DNA of 64,000 nt. It comes from Sphingobacterium sp. (GTDB lineage Bacteria > Bacteroidota > Bacteroidia > Sphingobacteriales > Sphingobacteriaceae). Both the position numbers and the translations under genes were made by a program. Shown here in pieces: positions 52,683 through 62,424 of this stretch; position 1 is the stretch's first letter, and each line of letters opens with the position of its first letter. The DNA lies in contig JAIRVH010000042.1 of assembly GCA_031253985.1 (NCBI GenBank), positions 1 to 64,000 of the forward strand, given 5' to 3'. The notes under the pieces were generated by a model. That model was not told the origin of the DNA. It worked only from the letters and a program-made list of their open reading frames with translations, and did not search any database.

Positions 52683-53615
52683 TTAAGATTGCTTGCTGAA
52701 ATACTGTTTCCTGTAATCAGCAGGACTGATCGACGCGTGTTTCTTAAAATAATTGCTAAAATGTGAAGTTTCCTTAAAACCTAGGCGGATTGCAATTTCT
52801 TTGATACTGAGTGCTTCGTTCTGCAGGAGCACTTTCGCTTCTGTGGTTGTCTTGTCAGCAATCCATGAACTGATCGTTTTGCCGGTCTTATTACTGATAA
52901 CGCTGGAGATATAGTTCATATGAAGCGCTTGCATATCTGCATAGTCCTGGAGCCTTAATTGAACGTCAGTTTTCCCGCTGATGAGGTCGCGGAAATGCCG
53001 CTCAAGGTTTAGCTTAAAAGTTTTAACAATCTGAGAGGTTCGATTCCCCTCATAAATAGGGTTGTAATCCTGAAAAAAATAGGCTTTGATTTTTAATAAA
53101 AGCACAATCACCAAAGCACCGATAATCTTATTTTTATAAAGGGCGTCGCCTCTATATTCCTTGTATATCAGATTGTAGAGTTCCTCAATCTGGGCAAACT
53201 GCTCCTCGGTAAGCACACGGGGAGAAACCGTTTCTGATAGCAAAAAAGAGAAATCCTGATAAACATTGTCATGTACACATTCCTTCAGAAAACCCTCTCC
53301 GAAAGTAATCAGGCAAGTATGTTCTAATTTCTCCCATTCAAAAATGCGGTAATTACCGGGGTTGGTGAAGTAAACGGTATTCGCCACTACTTCAAAACGC
53401 TGATCATCTATCGTATAATGACCAAAAGCATTTTTTACAAATAGAAAGCTGAAATAATTAGGACGGAAAGGTTCCGAACGGAATGGCAGGGATTTAAAAG
53501 TTTCTTCTAAAAAATGGATTGTAAAGTTGAACTCTTCCTGTATGTAATCAACAGGAAGGCCAAGTTCCAGATACAATTCACGTAGGGTTTCTGCACTGAT
53601 GTTGTTAGTTGCCAT
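52683..53615 (-). CDS. AraC-family transcriptional regulator
   Basis: A 310-residue regulator. The N-terminal cupin-like part includes YFSFLFVKNAFGHYTIDDQR and NTVYFTNPGNYRIFEWEKLE. The C-terminal double HTH is evident: IKEIAIRLGFKETSHFSNYF followed by KKHASISPADYRKQY, with the first HTH around LQDYADMQALHMNYISSVIS. It lies 96 bp upstream of the SDR operon on the same strand, so it may control that operon. Confidence 0.88.
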   Translation of the reverse strand: MATNNISAETLRELYLELGLPVDYIQEEFNFTIHFLEETFKSLPFRSEPFRPNYFSFLFVKNAFGHYTIDDQRFEVVANTVYFTNPGNYRIFEWEKLEHTCLITFGEGFLKECVHDNVYQDFSFLLSETVSPRVLTEEQFAQIEELYNLIYKEYRGDALYKNKIIGALVIVLLLKIKAYFFQDYNPIYEGNRTSQIVKTFKLNLERHFRDLISGKTDVQLRLQDYADMQALHMNYISSVISNKTGKTISSWIADKTTTEAKVLLQNEALSIKEIAIRLGFKETSHFSNYFKKHASISPADYRKQYFSKQS

Positions 53616-53817
53616 TCATTCGTTTCTTCAGATTAAATTTATTCATTTATTTACCAGTAGACTATATTTTTATTAAAATTTTATTTTTAAACCTCCCAAT
53701 CCGTCTATACCTGCAGTACCTACCTTATCTCCCGTTTAAAAATCGGCCTTCATTTTTTATTGACATATCAGCTCAATTATATTTTTTACATTTACTAATA
53801 TTTTTATTTTTATCCTT

Positions 53818-54693
53818 ATGAAGGCAACTATCGTCCCTCAAGAGCTTATCGGGGCCCCTTATTATCGGAATTATCTTTCTATAGATTCTGTAAATCTGGT
53901 GGAGTCTTGTTCACATAATATCGCGGAACAAAAAGGAGGTATGTTCCTAAAAGACCACATGCTACTTTTTGTACTACAGGGAACCAATTGTATTACACAT
54001 GGAAAGCATAAATATATTGTCCATAAGAATGAAATGGTGCTTCTGAAAAAAAACATCAGTATCACGTATGATAAAACAGGTTCTTCTGAAAATGGAGAAA
54101 TATATGAAAGTATGATGTTTTTCTTAAAAGATGAGTTTATCTCCGATTTTATGAAGATGGCTAATATAAAAAACATGAAGACGGAAAGGCTTGCCGACGT
54201 AAATATAAAACCTGTGTATGAGCCCTTACTTTCTTTCGTTAGCTCAATCAAAGGCCATTTTAATGCCCCCGAAAAAGTAGATAAACGATTAATCCGGATG
54301 AAAATAATGGAACTGCTCTTTGATTTGGCACAGTTCGACAATAATTTACTTCTACAGTTGATTCAGTTAAAGAAACAATTCATGACAGATATTACAACGG
54401 TTGTTGAAGAAAATTTTATGAGCCCACTAAGGCTGGAAGATCTAGCTTATCTTTCGGGCAGAAGCCTCGCTAGTTTTAAAAGGGATTTTAATACGATTTA
54501 CAAAGTTGCGCCAGCGCAATATATTAAAGAGAAAAGATTGAATAAAGCAAAAGAGTTATTGACATCAACAGATTGGCCGGTTAATGAAATTTGTTATTCC
54601 ATTGGTTTTGAAAATATTTCACATTTTTCACGAGCTTTTAAAGTTTATACAGGAAAGTCTCCCATTGATTTTAGAAAGGCGCAAGATGACTAA
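53818..54693 (+). CDS. AraC-family transcriptional regulator
   Basis: A 291-residue regulator transcribed opposite to its neighbours. The N-terminal half has a beta-rich sensor (HMLLFVLQGTNCITHGKHKY) and the C-terminal HTH pair is clear: LRLEDLAYLSGRSLASFKRD, then VNEICYSIGFENISHFSRAF and KVYTGKSPIDFRKA. Its stop lies inside a terminator hairpin that faces the convergent epoxide hydrolase gene. Target unknown, the nearby epoxide hydrolase and dehydrogenase being candidates. Confidence 0.88.
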   Translation: MKATIVPQELIGAPYYRNYLSIDSVNLVESCSHNIAEQKGGMFLKDHMLLFVLQGTNCITHGKHKYIVHKNEMVLLKKNISITYDKTGSSENGEIYESMMFFLKDEFISDFMKMANIKNMKTERLADVNIKPVYEPLLSFVSSIKGHFNAPEKVDKRLIRMKIMELLFDLAQFDNNLLLQLIQLKKQFMTDITTVVEENFMSPLRLEDLAYLSGRSLASFKRDFNTIYKVAPAQYIKEKRLNKAKELLTSTDWPVNEICYSIGFENISHFSRAFKVYTGKSPIDFRKAQDD

Positions 54694-54722
54694 AAGATAG
54701 AGGATGATCCTGTATCTTTTAG
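54690..54722. terminator. Hairpin terminator between convergent genes
   Basis: CTAAAAGATA (54690-54699) pairs with TATCTTTTAG (54713-54722), with inner AGGA/TCCT. The stem includes the AraC stop codon at 54691-54693 and lies between it and the convergent hydrolase gene. Confidence 0.7.
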
Positions 54723-54778
54723 CGCTATAGATTATCTAAAAGACCTAAATATTTCTTGCAATTCCTTTACAAAATCAC

Positions 54779-56014
54779 TTAGGTATTTCGATGATGATCG
54801 AATCTAAACTTTTTAAAGACTTTCCACATTTCTTCCGAAAAAATTTTGGGTTCCTCAAAAGCTGCAAAATGCCCACCTTTATCCACCTGGTTCCAATAAA
54901 AAAGGTTTGACCAGGCCGCTTCCGCCCAATGTTTTGGCGGTGTAAAAGTCTCCGCAGGAAATAGTGTTGCGGCCATGGGTAAATCAATAGTCCCCGAGGC
55001 TGCCCTTAATGCGGCAAAAAAATGATGGGTTCGTATCGTACTGCCAACCCCTTCCCAATAGAGACGGGCAGCAGAAGTTCCTGTACCCGTAAACCAGTAT
55101 AAGGAAATATCATTTAACATTTGATCGATAGAAAGCGCATCTTCTGGTTTACCATGATTATCGGTCCATTCCCAGAATTTTTCATAGATAAATGTTGCCA
55201 AAGCTAGCGGAGAATCATTGAGTGCGTATCCAATTGTCTGTGGTCTGGTATTCATAATATCTGCATACCCTGATTTCTTATTCAGATAGTCTTCGATACC
55301 ACGGATAGCCTCTTGTTCCTCAGCTGTAGGATTTTCTGGGTATTCATCCGGTACAACAAAGAGAAGATTGACGTGAGCCGCTAATAGACCCTCAGCTTTC
55401 AGATCCGCTAAAGCATGTGTTACTGCAGAGCCAAAGTCACCACCTTGTGCCACCCACTTTTGATAGCCCAGCTTTTCTTTCATCAACACAGCATACGCTT
55501 TAGCTATACGCAACGGACTCCATCCGAGTTCTTTTGGTTTATCAGAAAAACCAAATCCAGGCATAGATGGTACAACAACATGAAAAGCATCTTCCACTTT
55601 TCCACCAAATTTAGTAGGATCAGTAAGCCGTTCTATAACATCAATAAACTCCACAAAAGAACCTGGCCAGCCGTGGTTCAACAGAATAGGCAGCGCATGG
55701 GGATGTGGTGATTTGGCATGGATAAAATAAACGCCCACGCCATCAATAGTGGTACGATATTGCGGAAACTGATTCAGACGATTTTCAAATTTGCGCCAGT
55801 CGTATTCATCCCGCCAGTAATCCGTTAACTTTTTGGCTGCTTCCAATGGAACGCCTTGCGACCAATCATGAACAAGCTCTTGATCTGGCCAACGGATTAG
55901 ATGTAGTCTGTTTTTTAAGTCAAGAATCTCTGTATCGGAGATATGGACTTTATAGGGTGTGATACCTTCTATTGCCTCTGGAAATATAAAGTTTAAAGTT
56001 GATTCTGTTGACAT
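54779..56014 (-). CDS. Epoxide hydrolase (EHN-type, alpha/beta-hydrolase fold)
   Basis: A 411-residue protein. It begins with the epoxide hydrolase N-terminal domain (ITPYKVHISDTEILDLKNRL near 18-37, WPDQELVHDWSQGVPLEAAK). The alpha/beta core has PILLNHGWPGSFVEFIDVIE with the HGWPGS oxyanion motif near 118-123, the nucleophile elbow GGDFGSAV with Asp, and the late KGGHFAAFEEP with the catalytic His. It opens epoxides of unknown structure. No signal peptide. It stands next to an aldehyde dehydrogenase and SDR gene of the same strand, suggesting a detoxification group. Confidence 0.9.
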   Translation of the reverse strand: MSTESTLNFIFPEAIEGITPYKVHISDTEILDLKNRLHLIRWPDQELVHDWSQGVPLEAAKKLTDYWRDEYDWRKFENRLNQFPQYRTTIDGVGVYFIHAKSPHPHALPILLNHGWPGSFVEFIDVIERLTDPTKFGGKVEDAFHVVVPSMPGFGFSDKPKELGWSPLRIAKAYAVLMKEKLGYQKWVAQGGDFGSAVTHALADLKAEGLLAAHVNLLFVVPDEYPENPTAEEQEAIRGIEDYLNKKSGYADIMNTRPQTIGYALNDSPLALATFIYEKFWEWTDNHGKPEDALSIDQMLNDISLYWFTGTGTSAARLYWEGVGSTIRTHHFFAALRAASGTIDLPMAATLFPAETFTPPKHWAEAAWSNLFYWNQVDKGGHFAAFEEPKIFSEEMWKVFKKFRFDHHRNT

Positions 56015-56181
56015 TTATTTGTTGTTTATATGTTTCGTTTTTAACTGTGTCTTATTTCTTATTAAAGCAGTACTGCAGGCTAAATTCTTTGTTTCTCCAT
56101 TTGATATCTTACAAAAATCATTAGCCATGCGAATACGCTAAAAAAGCAAGTTACCCTAGGTATATTAGCAAAGTGCAACGA

Positions 56182-57552
56182 TTAAGGCGCTACTCTTACC
56201 ATTTTGCGGTTTACAAACTCGCTTATACCAAGCGCTGAAAGCTCTCTGCCAAATCCAGAATTTTTAATTCCGCCGAACGGTAAATAAGGGGCATCAGAGA
56301 AACAAGAGTTGATATAAACCATACCTGATTCTATTTTTCCGGCTATCTCTTTTGCATGATCTATATTTTCGTCAAATACATATCCGCCAAGACCGTAATC
56401 AATAGCATTTGCTAGTGCGATTGCCTGCTCTTCTGAATCGACAATATAGAAAGACAGTACAGGTCCAAAAGCTTCTTGTTTATACAGTGGATTGTCTTTG
56501 GTGATACCTGTAATAATGGTTGGTTCAAGATAGAATCCTGGTCGATCTACTCGTTTACCTCCAAAGGCAATTGTTGCACCAGCATCTTTCGCATCGGCGA
56601 TCTGTTTTAATAAACCTTCAAGAGCTCTTTCGCTCACCAAGGGGCCTAATGTAGTTGAAGCATCATGCGGATCCCCAACTTGAATTGCAGCAAAACGTTC
56701 GGTGAGCAGTGACAGCATTTTTTCACCACGTTCTTGCCCTACAACAATCACCCTCTTAATATTGACGCAACCTTGTCCCGAATTGTAGGTTCGACCCATA
56801 ATGATTTGATCAGCAGCAAACGCTAAGGATGCACCTTCCAGAACTAATGCCGGGTCGCTACCCCCTAACTCGAGGATTACTTTTTTTAGATTTCTGCCGG
56901 CACGCTCACCTACAGATATACCAGCACGCTCACTTCCTGTCAAAGCCACACCTCTTACTCTAAAATCATCGATAAGCCGTCCAATCTGTTCAATACTACT
57001 AAACAAGTTGGTATACACGCCTTCGGGGAGGCCTGCTTCCTGGAAAAGCGATGCAAAAGCCAATGCACATTGAGGAACATTTTCAGCATGCTTCATTAGT
57101 ACCACATTTCCGGCAATTATTTGCGGAACAGCAACCCGAGCGAGTTGATAATATGGAAAATTCCAAGGTTCGATAGCTAGGATGACACCAAATGGTTCGG
57201 AGAGAATGACAGCATCCTTTTCTTCTTCTATATTTTTTGCAGCTAGCATCTCTTCGGCATGAGCCACATAGTATTCAAATATGTCGACAACAAGATCTAT
57301 TTCTAGTAGGCTAAATTTGGCTATTTTACCCATTTCCAGGGTGGCTAGTTGTGCAAAATGTTCTTTTTTCTCTTTCAGTATCTCCCCAGCTTTTTTTACC
57401 AGCGCTATTCGGTCTGAGATAGGGCGCCATTTCCAATCGCGCTGAAAACGTTCATGTGCGTGGTCCAGTAATTGTGCTATTTCTGCATCTGTTTGATTAG
57501 GAAATTCTTTAAGAAGTTCTCCTGTAGCCGGATTAACTGTATGAAATTTCAT
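56182..57552 (-). CDS. NAD(P)+-dependent aldehyde dehydrogenase, succinate-semialdehyde type
   Basis: A 456-residue member of the ALDH superfamily. Motifs in order: AIEPWNFPYYQLARVAVPQI near 131-150, GSERAGISVGERAG near 206-219, catalytic Glu in LELGGSDPALV and the catalytic Cys in NSGQGCVNIKR, then EAFGPVLSF and a C-terminal FGGIKNSGFGRELS. It is shorter than most ALDHs and lies closest to the succinate-semialdehyde (GabD-like) group. It oxidises an aldehyde to acid in the cytoplasm. It follows an SDR gene by 49 bp on the same strand. Confidence 0.88.
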   Translation of the reverse strand: MKFHTVNPATGELLKEFPNQTDAEIAQLLDHAHERFQRDWKWRPISDRIALVKKAGEILKEKKEHFAQLATLEMGKIAKFSLLEIDLVVDIFEYYVAHAEEMLAAKNIEEEKDAVILSEPFGVILAIEPWNFPYYQLARVAVPQIIAGNVVLMKHAENVPQCALAFASLFQEAGLPEGVYTNLFSSIEQIGRLIDDFRVRGVALTGSERAGISVGERAGRNLKKVILELGGSDPALVLEGASLAFAADQIIMGRTYNSGQGCVNIKRVIVVGQERGEKMLSLLTERFAAIQVGDPHDASTTLGPLVSERALEGLLKQIADAKDAGATIAFGGKRVDRPGFYLEPTIITGITKDNPLYKQEAFGPVLSFYIVDSEEQAIALANAIDYGLGGYVFDENIDHAKEIAGKIESGMVYINSCFSDAPYLPFGGIKNSGFGRELSALGISEFVNRKMVRVAP

Positions 57553-57601
57553 TTTTCTCTATTTTTGTTTAATCTTCATGTTTTGTCGATGTATAAACTA
57601 T

Positions 57602-58423
57602 TTAGCCCTGTGCTGCCACAGCAACATCGTTCCACTCTTCCCAGGTCTTCATCTTTTTAGCATACTCTTGTTTCGTTTTTTTTAATCCGATTTTTCCCAG
57701 AAATAAACGCAGTGGCGGATTTGTGGAATCAATAAGTGTTAAGATTGCCGGTACAGTCGCTTTTGGATCTCCATAATCATGTGCAGGTATTCCTTCAATC
57801 TCATGGAGTTTTGATTTCACCTTATTGTAGGCTGATATTTCTGAGCCCAGTACTGCTGAAGATCCGCCAAATTCAGTGTTGTATCCATTGGGTTCTATCA
57901 TCGTAACATGTATTCCAAGTTCTTTGGCTTCACCGGCGAGTGCTTCACTCAGTCCTTCAACAGCATACTTTGTGGCGTTGTAGATTCCCAATGTTGGGAT
58001 ACTATAGATTCCCAGAACGCTAGATAGTTGTATGATGTGCCCCTTGCCTTGTTCTCTGAATATGGGTAGGGCAGCTTGTGTTACCCATAGTGTGCCAAAA
58101 ACATTTGTTTCAAATACATTTCGTATTGATTTCTCATCGACCTCTTCTATAGCTCCAAAGACACCGTAACCGGCATTATTGATCACAACATCGATATGTC
58201 CAAAATGTCTTTTTGCATCTTGCACTGCCTGAAAAACAGCGCTCCGGTCTGTTATATCTAGGGAAATCGGCAGCAGTTGGCCTTGATACTGATTCGCCAG
58301 ATCATGTAGCGATTTCGCGTCTCTTGAAGTGGCAATTACATTGTCTCCTCTTTTAAGGAAAGCCTCTGTCCATAGTTTTCCAAAACCTTTAGAGACTCCT
58401 GTTATAAATATTGTTTTACTCAT
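57602..58423 (-). CDS. Short-chain dehydrogenase/reductase (SDR)
   Basis: A 273-residue SDR: TGVSKGFG at 8-15 as cofactor motif, NNAGYGVFGA near 86-95, S in IQLSSVLG and Y-x-x-x-K in YNATKYA. The longer C-terminus places it in the SDR subgroup with oxidoreductases of the YjgI/retinol dehydrogenase kind, but the substrate is not known. It is the first gene of a likely operon with the aldehyde dehydrogenase. Confidence 0.88.
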   Translation of the reverse strand: MSKTIFITGVSKGFGKLWTEAFLKRGDNVIATSRDAKSLHDLANQYQGQLLPISLDITDRSAVFQAVQDAKRHFGHIDVVINNAGYGVFGAIEEVDEKSIRNVFETNVFGTLWVTQAALPIFREQGKGHIIQLSSVLGIYSIPTLGIYNATKYAVEGLSEALAGEAKELGIHVTMIEPNGYNTEFGGSSAVLGSEISAYNKVKSKLHEIEGIPAHDYGDPKATVPAILTLIDSTNPPLRLFLGKIGLKKTKQEYAKKMKTWEEWNDVAVAAQG

Positions 58424-58546
58424 TCTATTTATACATTATATTTTATGTTGTACAAATTTACAGGGGCTCATACTATTCGAGTTTTTTAATTAGCTCACAT
58501 ATTTTGATAAAATAGCTCAATCTGGAAATTGATCGGAAAATTCGGC

Positions 58547-59080
58547 TTATAAACTGCTGAAATAGCTACTGTCCATCGCCAGATAGCGCGCCAGGTCCTT
58601 ATTGGAAATGCTGTTGGCGCTTTTGCCCAGCCGCCGGTAAAGCTCGGCTTTTTTCTCCGGGGCTTTGAGCAGCAGCAGCTCCTGCCGGCTGCAGCGCAGG
58701 GCGCACCATTGGTGGACGATCTGCTGGTAGCCCTCAAATACAGCCCGATGCTGCGGAACCAGGTCGACGAGCATGCTGACGGGGAAAAGTACCACGGTGC
58801 TTTCCTCGATGCTGCAATAATGGAAGGTCTCGGTCCCGGTGGCGAATAACTCAAAATCGCCGGGCTGGAGAAAGAGCTGGATATCGCCGCTCTCACAGTC
58901 TTCCTTTTTCAGCAGTCCGGAGACAACAAAGAGGTAGTCGTTGCGAAAATTAGGCAGGGGACTGTTTTTTTTGAGCTGCCGTACCTGCAGCTGGGGCAGC
59001 ATCATGTCGATGATCTCGGCGCTTAAGGGCATGTAAGTCGCTAAGACTGCTAAAAAGTTTTCTGTAGCGGTATTTTTCAT
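58547..59080 (-). CDS. Crp/Fnr-family regulator
   Basis: A 177-residue protein with a cNMP-binding-like beta roll (YLFVVSGLLKKEDCESGDIQ, LFLQPGDFELFATGTETFHY) and a C-terminal DNA-binding half that ends with SISNKDLARYLAMDSSYFSS, similar to the HTH of Bacteroidota Crp/Fnr regulators. The conserved arginine of cAMP-binding sites is not obvious, so the ligand is uncertain. It is GC-richer than its left neighbours and lies 123 bp from the SDR gene on the same strand. Confidence 0.8.
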   Translation of the reverse strand: MKNTATENFLAVLATYMPLSAEIIDMMLPQLQVRQLKKNSPLPNFRNDYLFVVSGLLKKEDCESGDIQLFLQPGDFELFATGTETFHYCSIEESTVVLFPVSMLVDLVPQHRAVFEGYQQIVHQWCALRCSRQELLLLKAPEKKAELYRRLGKSANSISNKDLARYLAMDSSYFSSL

Positions 59081-59273
59081 TAATATTTAATAAATTCGAT
59101 TAACTGTTTATGATTGTGATTTAATAATTATCGTTGTCCGATTTTTTTCAAAACTAGAAATCATTTTTTTTGGCGGCATTAGGTCTGTTGCTATACGACA
59201 AGATTTCGGACATGCCAGCTAAAATTCGGACAGGAAAGGAAGAGAATCTAGGTTTTAATGTAAAGGATAAAAT

Positions 59274-60128
59274 ATGTATCAATTGTTTAAAGCATTGCGG
59301 CCGATCCTTTGGCTGCTGCACCTGGCTGTGGTGCTGCTGGCTGTATACGCTGTTATTACGCTGCTGGAAGGGGCAACGTTCTGGGGATCTGCCGGACTGG
59401 AAGAGCAGCTCCGGCGCGGACTGTTTTTAGCAGCCGGCTATGGACTGCTGGGGCTGGGGACCGACTGGCTGATCCATTACCGGATTCCGCGGCTCTCGCA
59501 GCTGAAGGCCAGCCGCCGTGCCCTGCTGATCTACCTCTGGCGCTCTTACCTGATTCCGTTGCTACCTTGCCTGCTGCTGCCGATGGGGTACGGTACCTTG
59601 TGGCATCCACCCGTAAGCCCGGTGGAAAAACTGACGGCTTTGCTGCTGCTGAGCCTGCTGCTGCTCTGCCTGTTTTCCCTGGTGAACCAGCTCGCCCTGG
59701 CCCGCCATTTTCTGGCGACCAATGCGCGGGCCGTAGCCATTGCCCGCCTGCGGCTTGCTAAGGTAGAGGGCGACGAGGCGGTGGCAGCGGAAGGAAATTG
59801 TCACGGGCTGGAGGGCTATATCGCTTTCTGCAGGCAGGAGAACCGGGTATTGGCCTACGACGAGCAGGGGCAGACGGTACTGCTAGGGTTCCGCTCGTTG
59901 AGCAAGGTAAAGCTCGCACTGCGGGGCGATAAACGGTTTTTTATGAAAGGGGGCTGGATACTGCGCTTTGATGCCCTGGACCGGCAGGAACTGATACCGG
60001 AAACGCGGGCAAAAAAGCTCTATCTCAAACATACCAGCAACTATTTTGTGCTGAATAAAAACGATGTCAGTGCATTTGCGGACTGGCTAAAAGAGGTCGG
60101 CACCTCCGGAAACCCGAGGCTGAACTAA
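59274..60128 (+). CDS. Membrane-bound LytTR-type DNA-binding regulator
   Basis: A 284-residue protein with about four membrane segments in the first 150 residues (LLHLAVVLLAVYAVITLL, LFLAAGYGLLGLGTDWLI, LIPLLPCLLLPMGYGTL, LLLLSLLLLCLFSLV) and a cytoplasmic domain of LytTR form near 185-280, with YIAFCRQENRVLAYDEQG, FFMKGGWILRFDALDRQE and a terminal KHTSNYFVLNKNDVSAFADW. Such regulators bind DNA directly from the membrane. It overlaps by 4 bp the convergent AraC gene. Targets are unknown. Composition is GC-rich. Confidence 0.75.
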   Translation: MYQLFKALRPILWLLHLAVVLLAVYAVITLLEGATFWGSAGLEEQLRRGLFLAAGYGLLGLGTDWLIHYRIPRLSQLKASRRALLIYLWRSYLIPLLPCLLLPMGYGTLWHPPVSPVEKLTALLLLSLLLLCLFSLVNQLALARHFLATNARAVAIARLRLAKVEGDEAVAAEGNCHGLEGYIAFCRQENRVLAYDEQGQTVLLGFRSLSKVKLALRGDKRFFMKGGWILRFDALDRQELIPETRAKKLYLKHTSNYFVLNKNDVSAFADWLKEVGTSGNPRLN

Positions 60129-61048
60129 CCTGCAGCAATCCTTCTTCTAAATTCAAGCGGTGAGATTTCCGTTTTCTTTTTGAATAAGCGGTTGAGTGAC
60201 TGCGGCTGTTCAAAACCGAGCTGATAGGCAATCTCCGCAACAGAAAGTTCGGACCGTGACAGCAGATCCTTCGCTTTTTCAATGAGTTTATGCTGGATAT
60301 GGTTCTGTGCGCTCTCTCCGGTCTGCGTGCGTAACAAGTCGCTTAAATAGTTTTTCGACATGTTGAGCCGCTCGGCAAAATAGCCCACCTGGGGTAGACC
60401 GCTACGCCCGGTTTCATCGTTGATGTACTGGTCCAGCAGCTGTTCGAAGCGACTGACCAGCGGAACATTGTGCACTTTACGTGTAATAAACTGCCGGTTG
60501 TAAAACCGCTGCGAATAGACCAGCAGCAGGTCGATAAAACTGACAATGGCATCCTGGCTATAGCTGTCGATCGGACTGTCGTATTCGCTCAAAATCCCTT
60601 TTCCGATATTTCGGATCTGCTCTTTTTCCCGGTCCGACAGAAAAAGTGCTTCGTTGACTTCATAGTCGAAAAAACTATAGCTGCCGATTTTGTTGGCCAG
60701 ATCATAGGTGCGGATAAAGTCGGGATGAAAAACAAGGGAATACCCGACTTCGGCAGAGACCGTCGTGGGGTCAACGCTGATGGTCTGCCCGGGTTTAAAG
60801 AAGGTCATCAGGCCTTCCCTGAAATCGTATTGATGGGGGCCATACCGCAATACGCACTGCGCATCTTCTTTGACAGAAATGCAGTACAGATTGAGTTGAA
60901 AGGTAGTCTCGACCGTTGGATGCACCGGTTTATTTCGCGAGAAATCCGTGATGCTAAAAAGTGGATGCCAGGGTTTGGGCAGCTGCAGTGCTTCATGATA
61001 GTCGGCGATGCTATTGACCCTGACCAGTACTGATTCTTTGTTTGACAT
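60125..61048 (-). CDS. AraC-family transcriptional regulator
   Basis: The ATG at 61048 (MSNKESVLVRVNSIADYHEA) is chosen over 61117, which adds an atypical hydrophobic stretch; the product has 307 residues. The C-terminal HTH pair is clear: VGYFAERLNMSKNYLSDLLR followed by SVAEIAYQLGFEQPQSLNRL and FKKKTEISPLEFRRRI. It lies 78 bp downstream of the aldo/keto reductase on the same strand and is likely co-transcribed with it. Two direct repeats 21 bp apart upstream of the reductase may be its binding site. Confidence 0.85.
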   Translation of the reverse strand: MSNKESVLVRVNSIADYHEALQLPKPWHPLFSITDFSRNKPVHPTVETTFQLNLYCISVKEDAQCVLRYGPHQYDFREGLMTFFKPGQTISVDPTTVSAEVGYSLVFHPDFIRTYDLANKIGSYSFFDYEVNEALFLSDREKEQIRNIGKGILSEYDSPIDSYSQDAIVSFIDLLLVYSQRFYNRQFITRKVHNVPLVSRFEQLLDQYINDETGRSGLPQVGYFAERLNMSKNYLSDLLRTQTGESAQNHIQHKLIEKAKDLLSRSELSVAEIAYQLGFEQPQSLNRLFKKKTEISPLEFRRRIAAG

Positions 61049-61126
61049 GCTTGTATTGCCTGTTAAATGATAAACGAATTTAAGTAAAATGCCAGGTGCT
61101 TTCTGCCACCATGGCATTTATATTTT

Positions 61127-62122
61127 TTAGGACTGCAGGGGTATGCTGACATCCCGCGATCCTGTATCCAGGCCGACCGGCAGAATAGCTTCAATGCGTT
61201 CCAGTTCTTCGGCGGTCAACTGGATATCGGTTGCGGTGATATTCTGCTCTACATAGCGCACTCTTTTTGTGCCCGGTATCGGCACGATTTCCTTCCGGAT
61301 GAACCAGGCAAGGGCCAGCTGGGACGAGGTAACGCCTTTTTCCCGGCCGATTTGTTCGAGCTCGCGGACCAGATCGAGGTTTTTATAAAACTGCTCGCCC
61401 TGAAACCGGGGGATCAGTCTGCGGAAATCATCTTCGGGGATATCGTCCGGCGATTTGATCTCACCGGTGATAAATCCGCGGCCCAGAGGGGAGTAGGCCA
61501 CCAGGCCGATACCCAGCTCCCGAGTCAGATCGTACACACCATTGGTCTCCACTTCACGTCCGAATAGCGAGATTTCATTCTGTACAGCGCTGATCGGGAA
61601 GGTCGCATGTGCTTTTTGGATCTGTTCGGCACTGACTTCCGAAATACCCAGGTACCTGACCTTGCCTGCGGTAACCAGTTCGCCCATGGCACCGACAGTT
61701 TCCTCAATCGGTACATTGGGGTCGGGGCGGTGCATATAATAGAGGTCAATTACATCGGTATCCAGGTTTTTTAGTGAGCGCTCGACAGACTTCCGGATAT
61801 AATCCGGACGACCGTTGATGCGCCAGGTCACCTGATCGTTATCATCAATCTCAAAGCCGAATTTGCTGGCCAGAATAAATTGATCGCGTTGGCCGCGTAT
61901 AGCTTTGGAGATCAGCCTTTCGTTTACAAATGGGCCGTAAAGATCGGCTGTATCCAAAAAGTTGCCGCCCAGTTCCAGAGACCGGTGGATGGTAGCGATG
62001 GATTCCTGCTCATCGGCCTTACCGTAGATATCGCCTGTGGATGCAAAACTGCTCATCCCCATGCAGCCCAAGCCGATCATGGGAATTTCAAGTCCCTGCT
62101 TGCCTAATTTTCTTGTTTTCAT
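61127..62122 (-). CDS. Aldo/keto reductase
   Basis: The ATG at 62122 (MKTRKLGKQGLEIPMIGLGC) is chosen since it follows GAGAAGCAG and matches the family start; an upstream TTG at 62146 is less likely. The product of 331 residues has the AKR barrel: GCMGMSSF near 19-26, FLDTADLYG with the catalytic D and Y, a KFGFEI Lys region, the DLYYMHRPDPNVPIEETVGA active-site His and the C-terminal GTKR NADPH-binding segment. It reduces aldehydes or ketones with NADPH. Probably regulated by the AraC gene downstream. Confidence 0.92.
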   Translation of the reverse strand: MKTRKLGKQGLEIPMIGLGCMGMSSFASTGDIYGKADEQESIATIHRSLELGGNFLDTADLYGPFVNERLISKAIRGQRDQFILASKFGFEIDDNDQVTWRINGRPDYIRKSVERSLKNLDTDVIDLYYMHRPDPNVPIEETVGAMGELVTAGKVRYLGISEVSAEQIQKAHATFPISAVQNEISLFGREVETNGVYDLTRELGIGLVAYSPLGRGFITGEIKSPDDIPEDDFRRLIPRFQGEQFYKNLDLVRELEQIGREKGVTSSQLALAWFIRKEIVPIPGTKRVRYVEQNITATDIQLTAEELERIEAILPVGLDTGSRDVSIPLQS

Positions 62123-62143
62123 CTGCTTCTCATTTTTGTTACC

Positions 62144-62210
62144 CAAAATTACGGCGTAGGACCGGCCGCAGGCTTACCCCAATTACAGAATATTGTAACT
62201 GAATTACAGA
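62144..62210 (-). promoter_or_regulatory. Promoter and candidate AraC-binding site of the reductase operon
   Basis: On the minus strand TAATTTTG (62144-62151) fits the -7 consensus TAnnTTTG, 21 bp before the ATG. Upstream, AATTACAGA occurs at 62181-62189 and 62202-62210, 21 bp (two helical turns) apart in direct orientation, and TTACAGAATATTGTAA lies between. This is the geometry of AraC-type activator sites just upstream of the promoter. Confidence 0.55.
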
Positions 62211-62424
62211 TCTTAACAGGTGATTGCCCTTAAATACCAGATGTCCGGAGGTAGTTTTTTCCAATTGCAGCGAAAGCAATGCTTCGCTTAATCAGGATGA
62301 ATATGATCACACGGTGCTGCTGATCGAGGCGAGACATGCGGCGATAAAAAGATTGTTTGGGCGGTAAAACAGGAAGAAAGAATAGAAAGTATAGGTGAGG
62401 TTTTCGCTTTGGGGGCTGTTGCCG

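Noticed and set aside
59309..59804. Several long ORFs on both strands inside the LytTR gene
   Set aside because: GC-rich coding DNA produces long antisense and shifted frames; alanine- and arginine-rich composition marks them as shadows.
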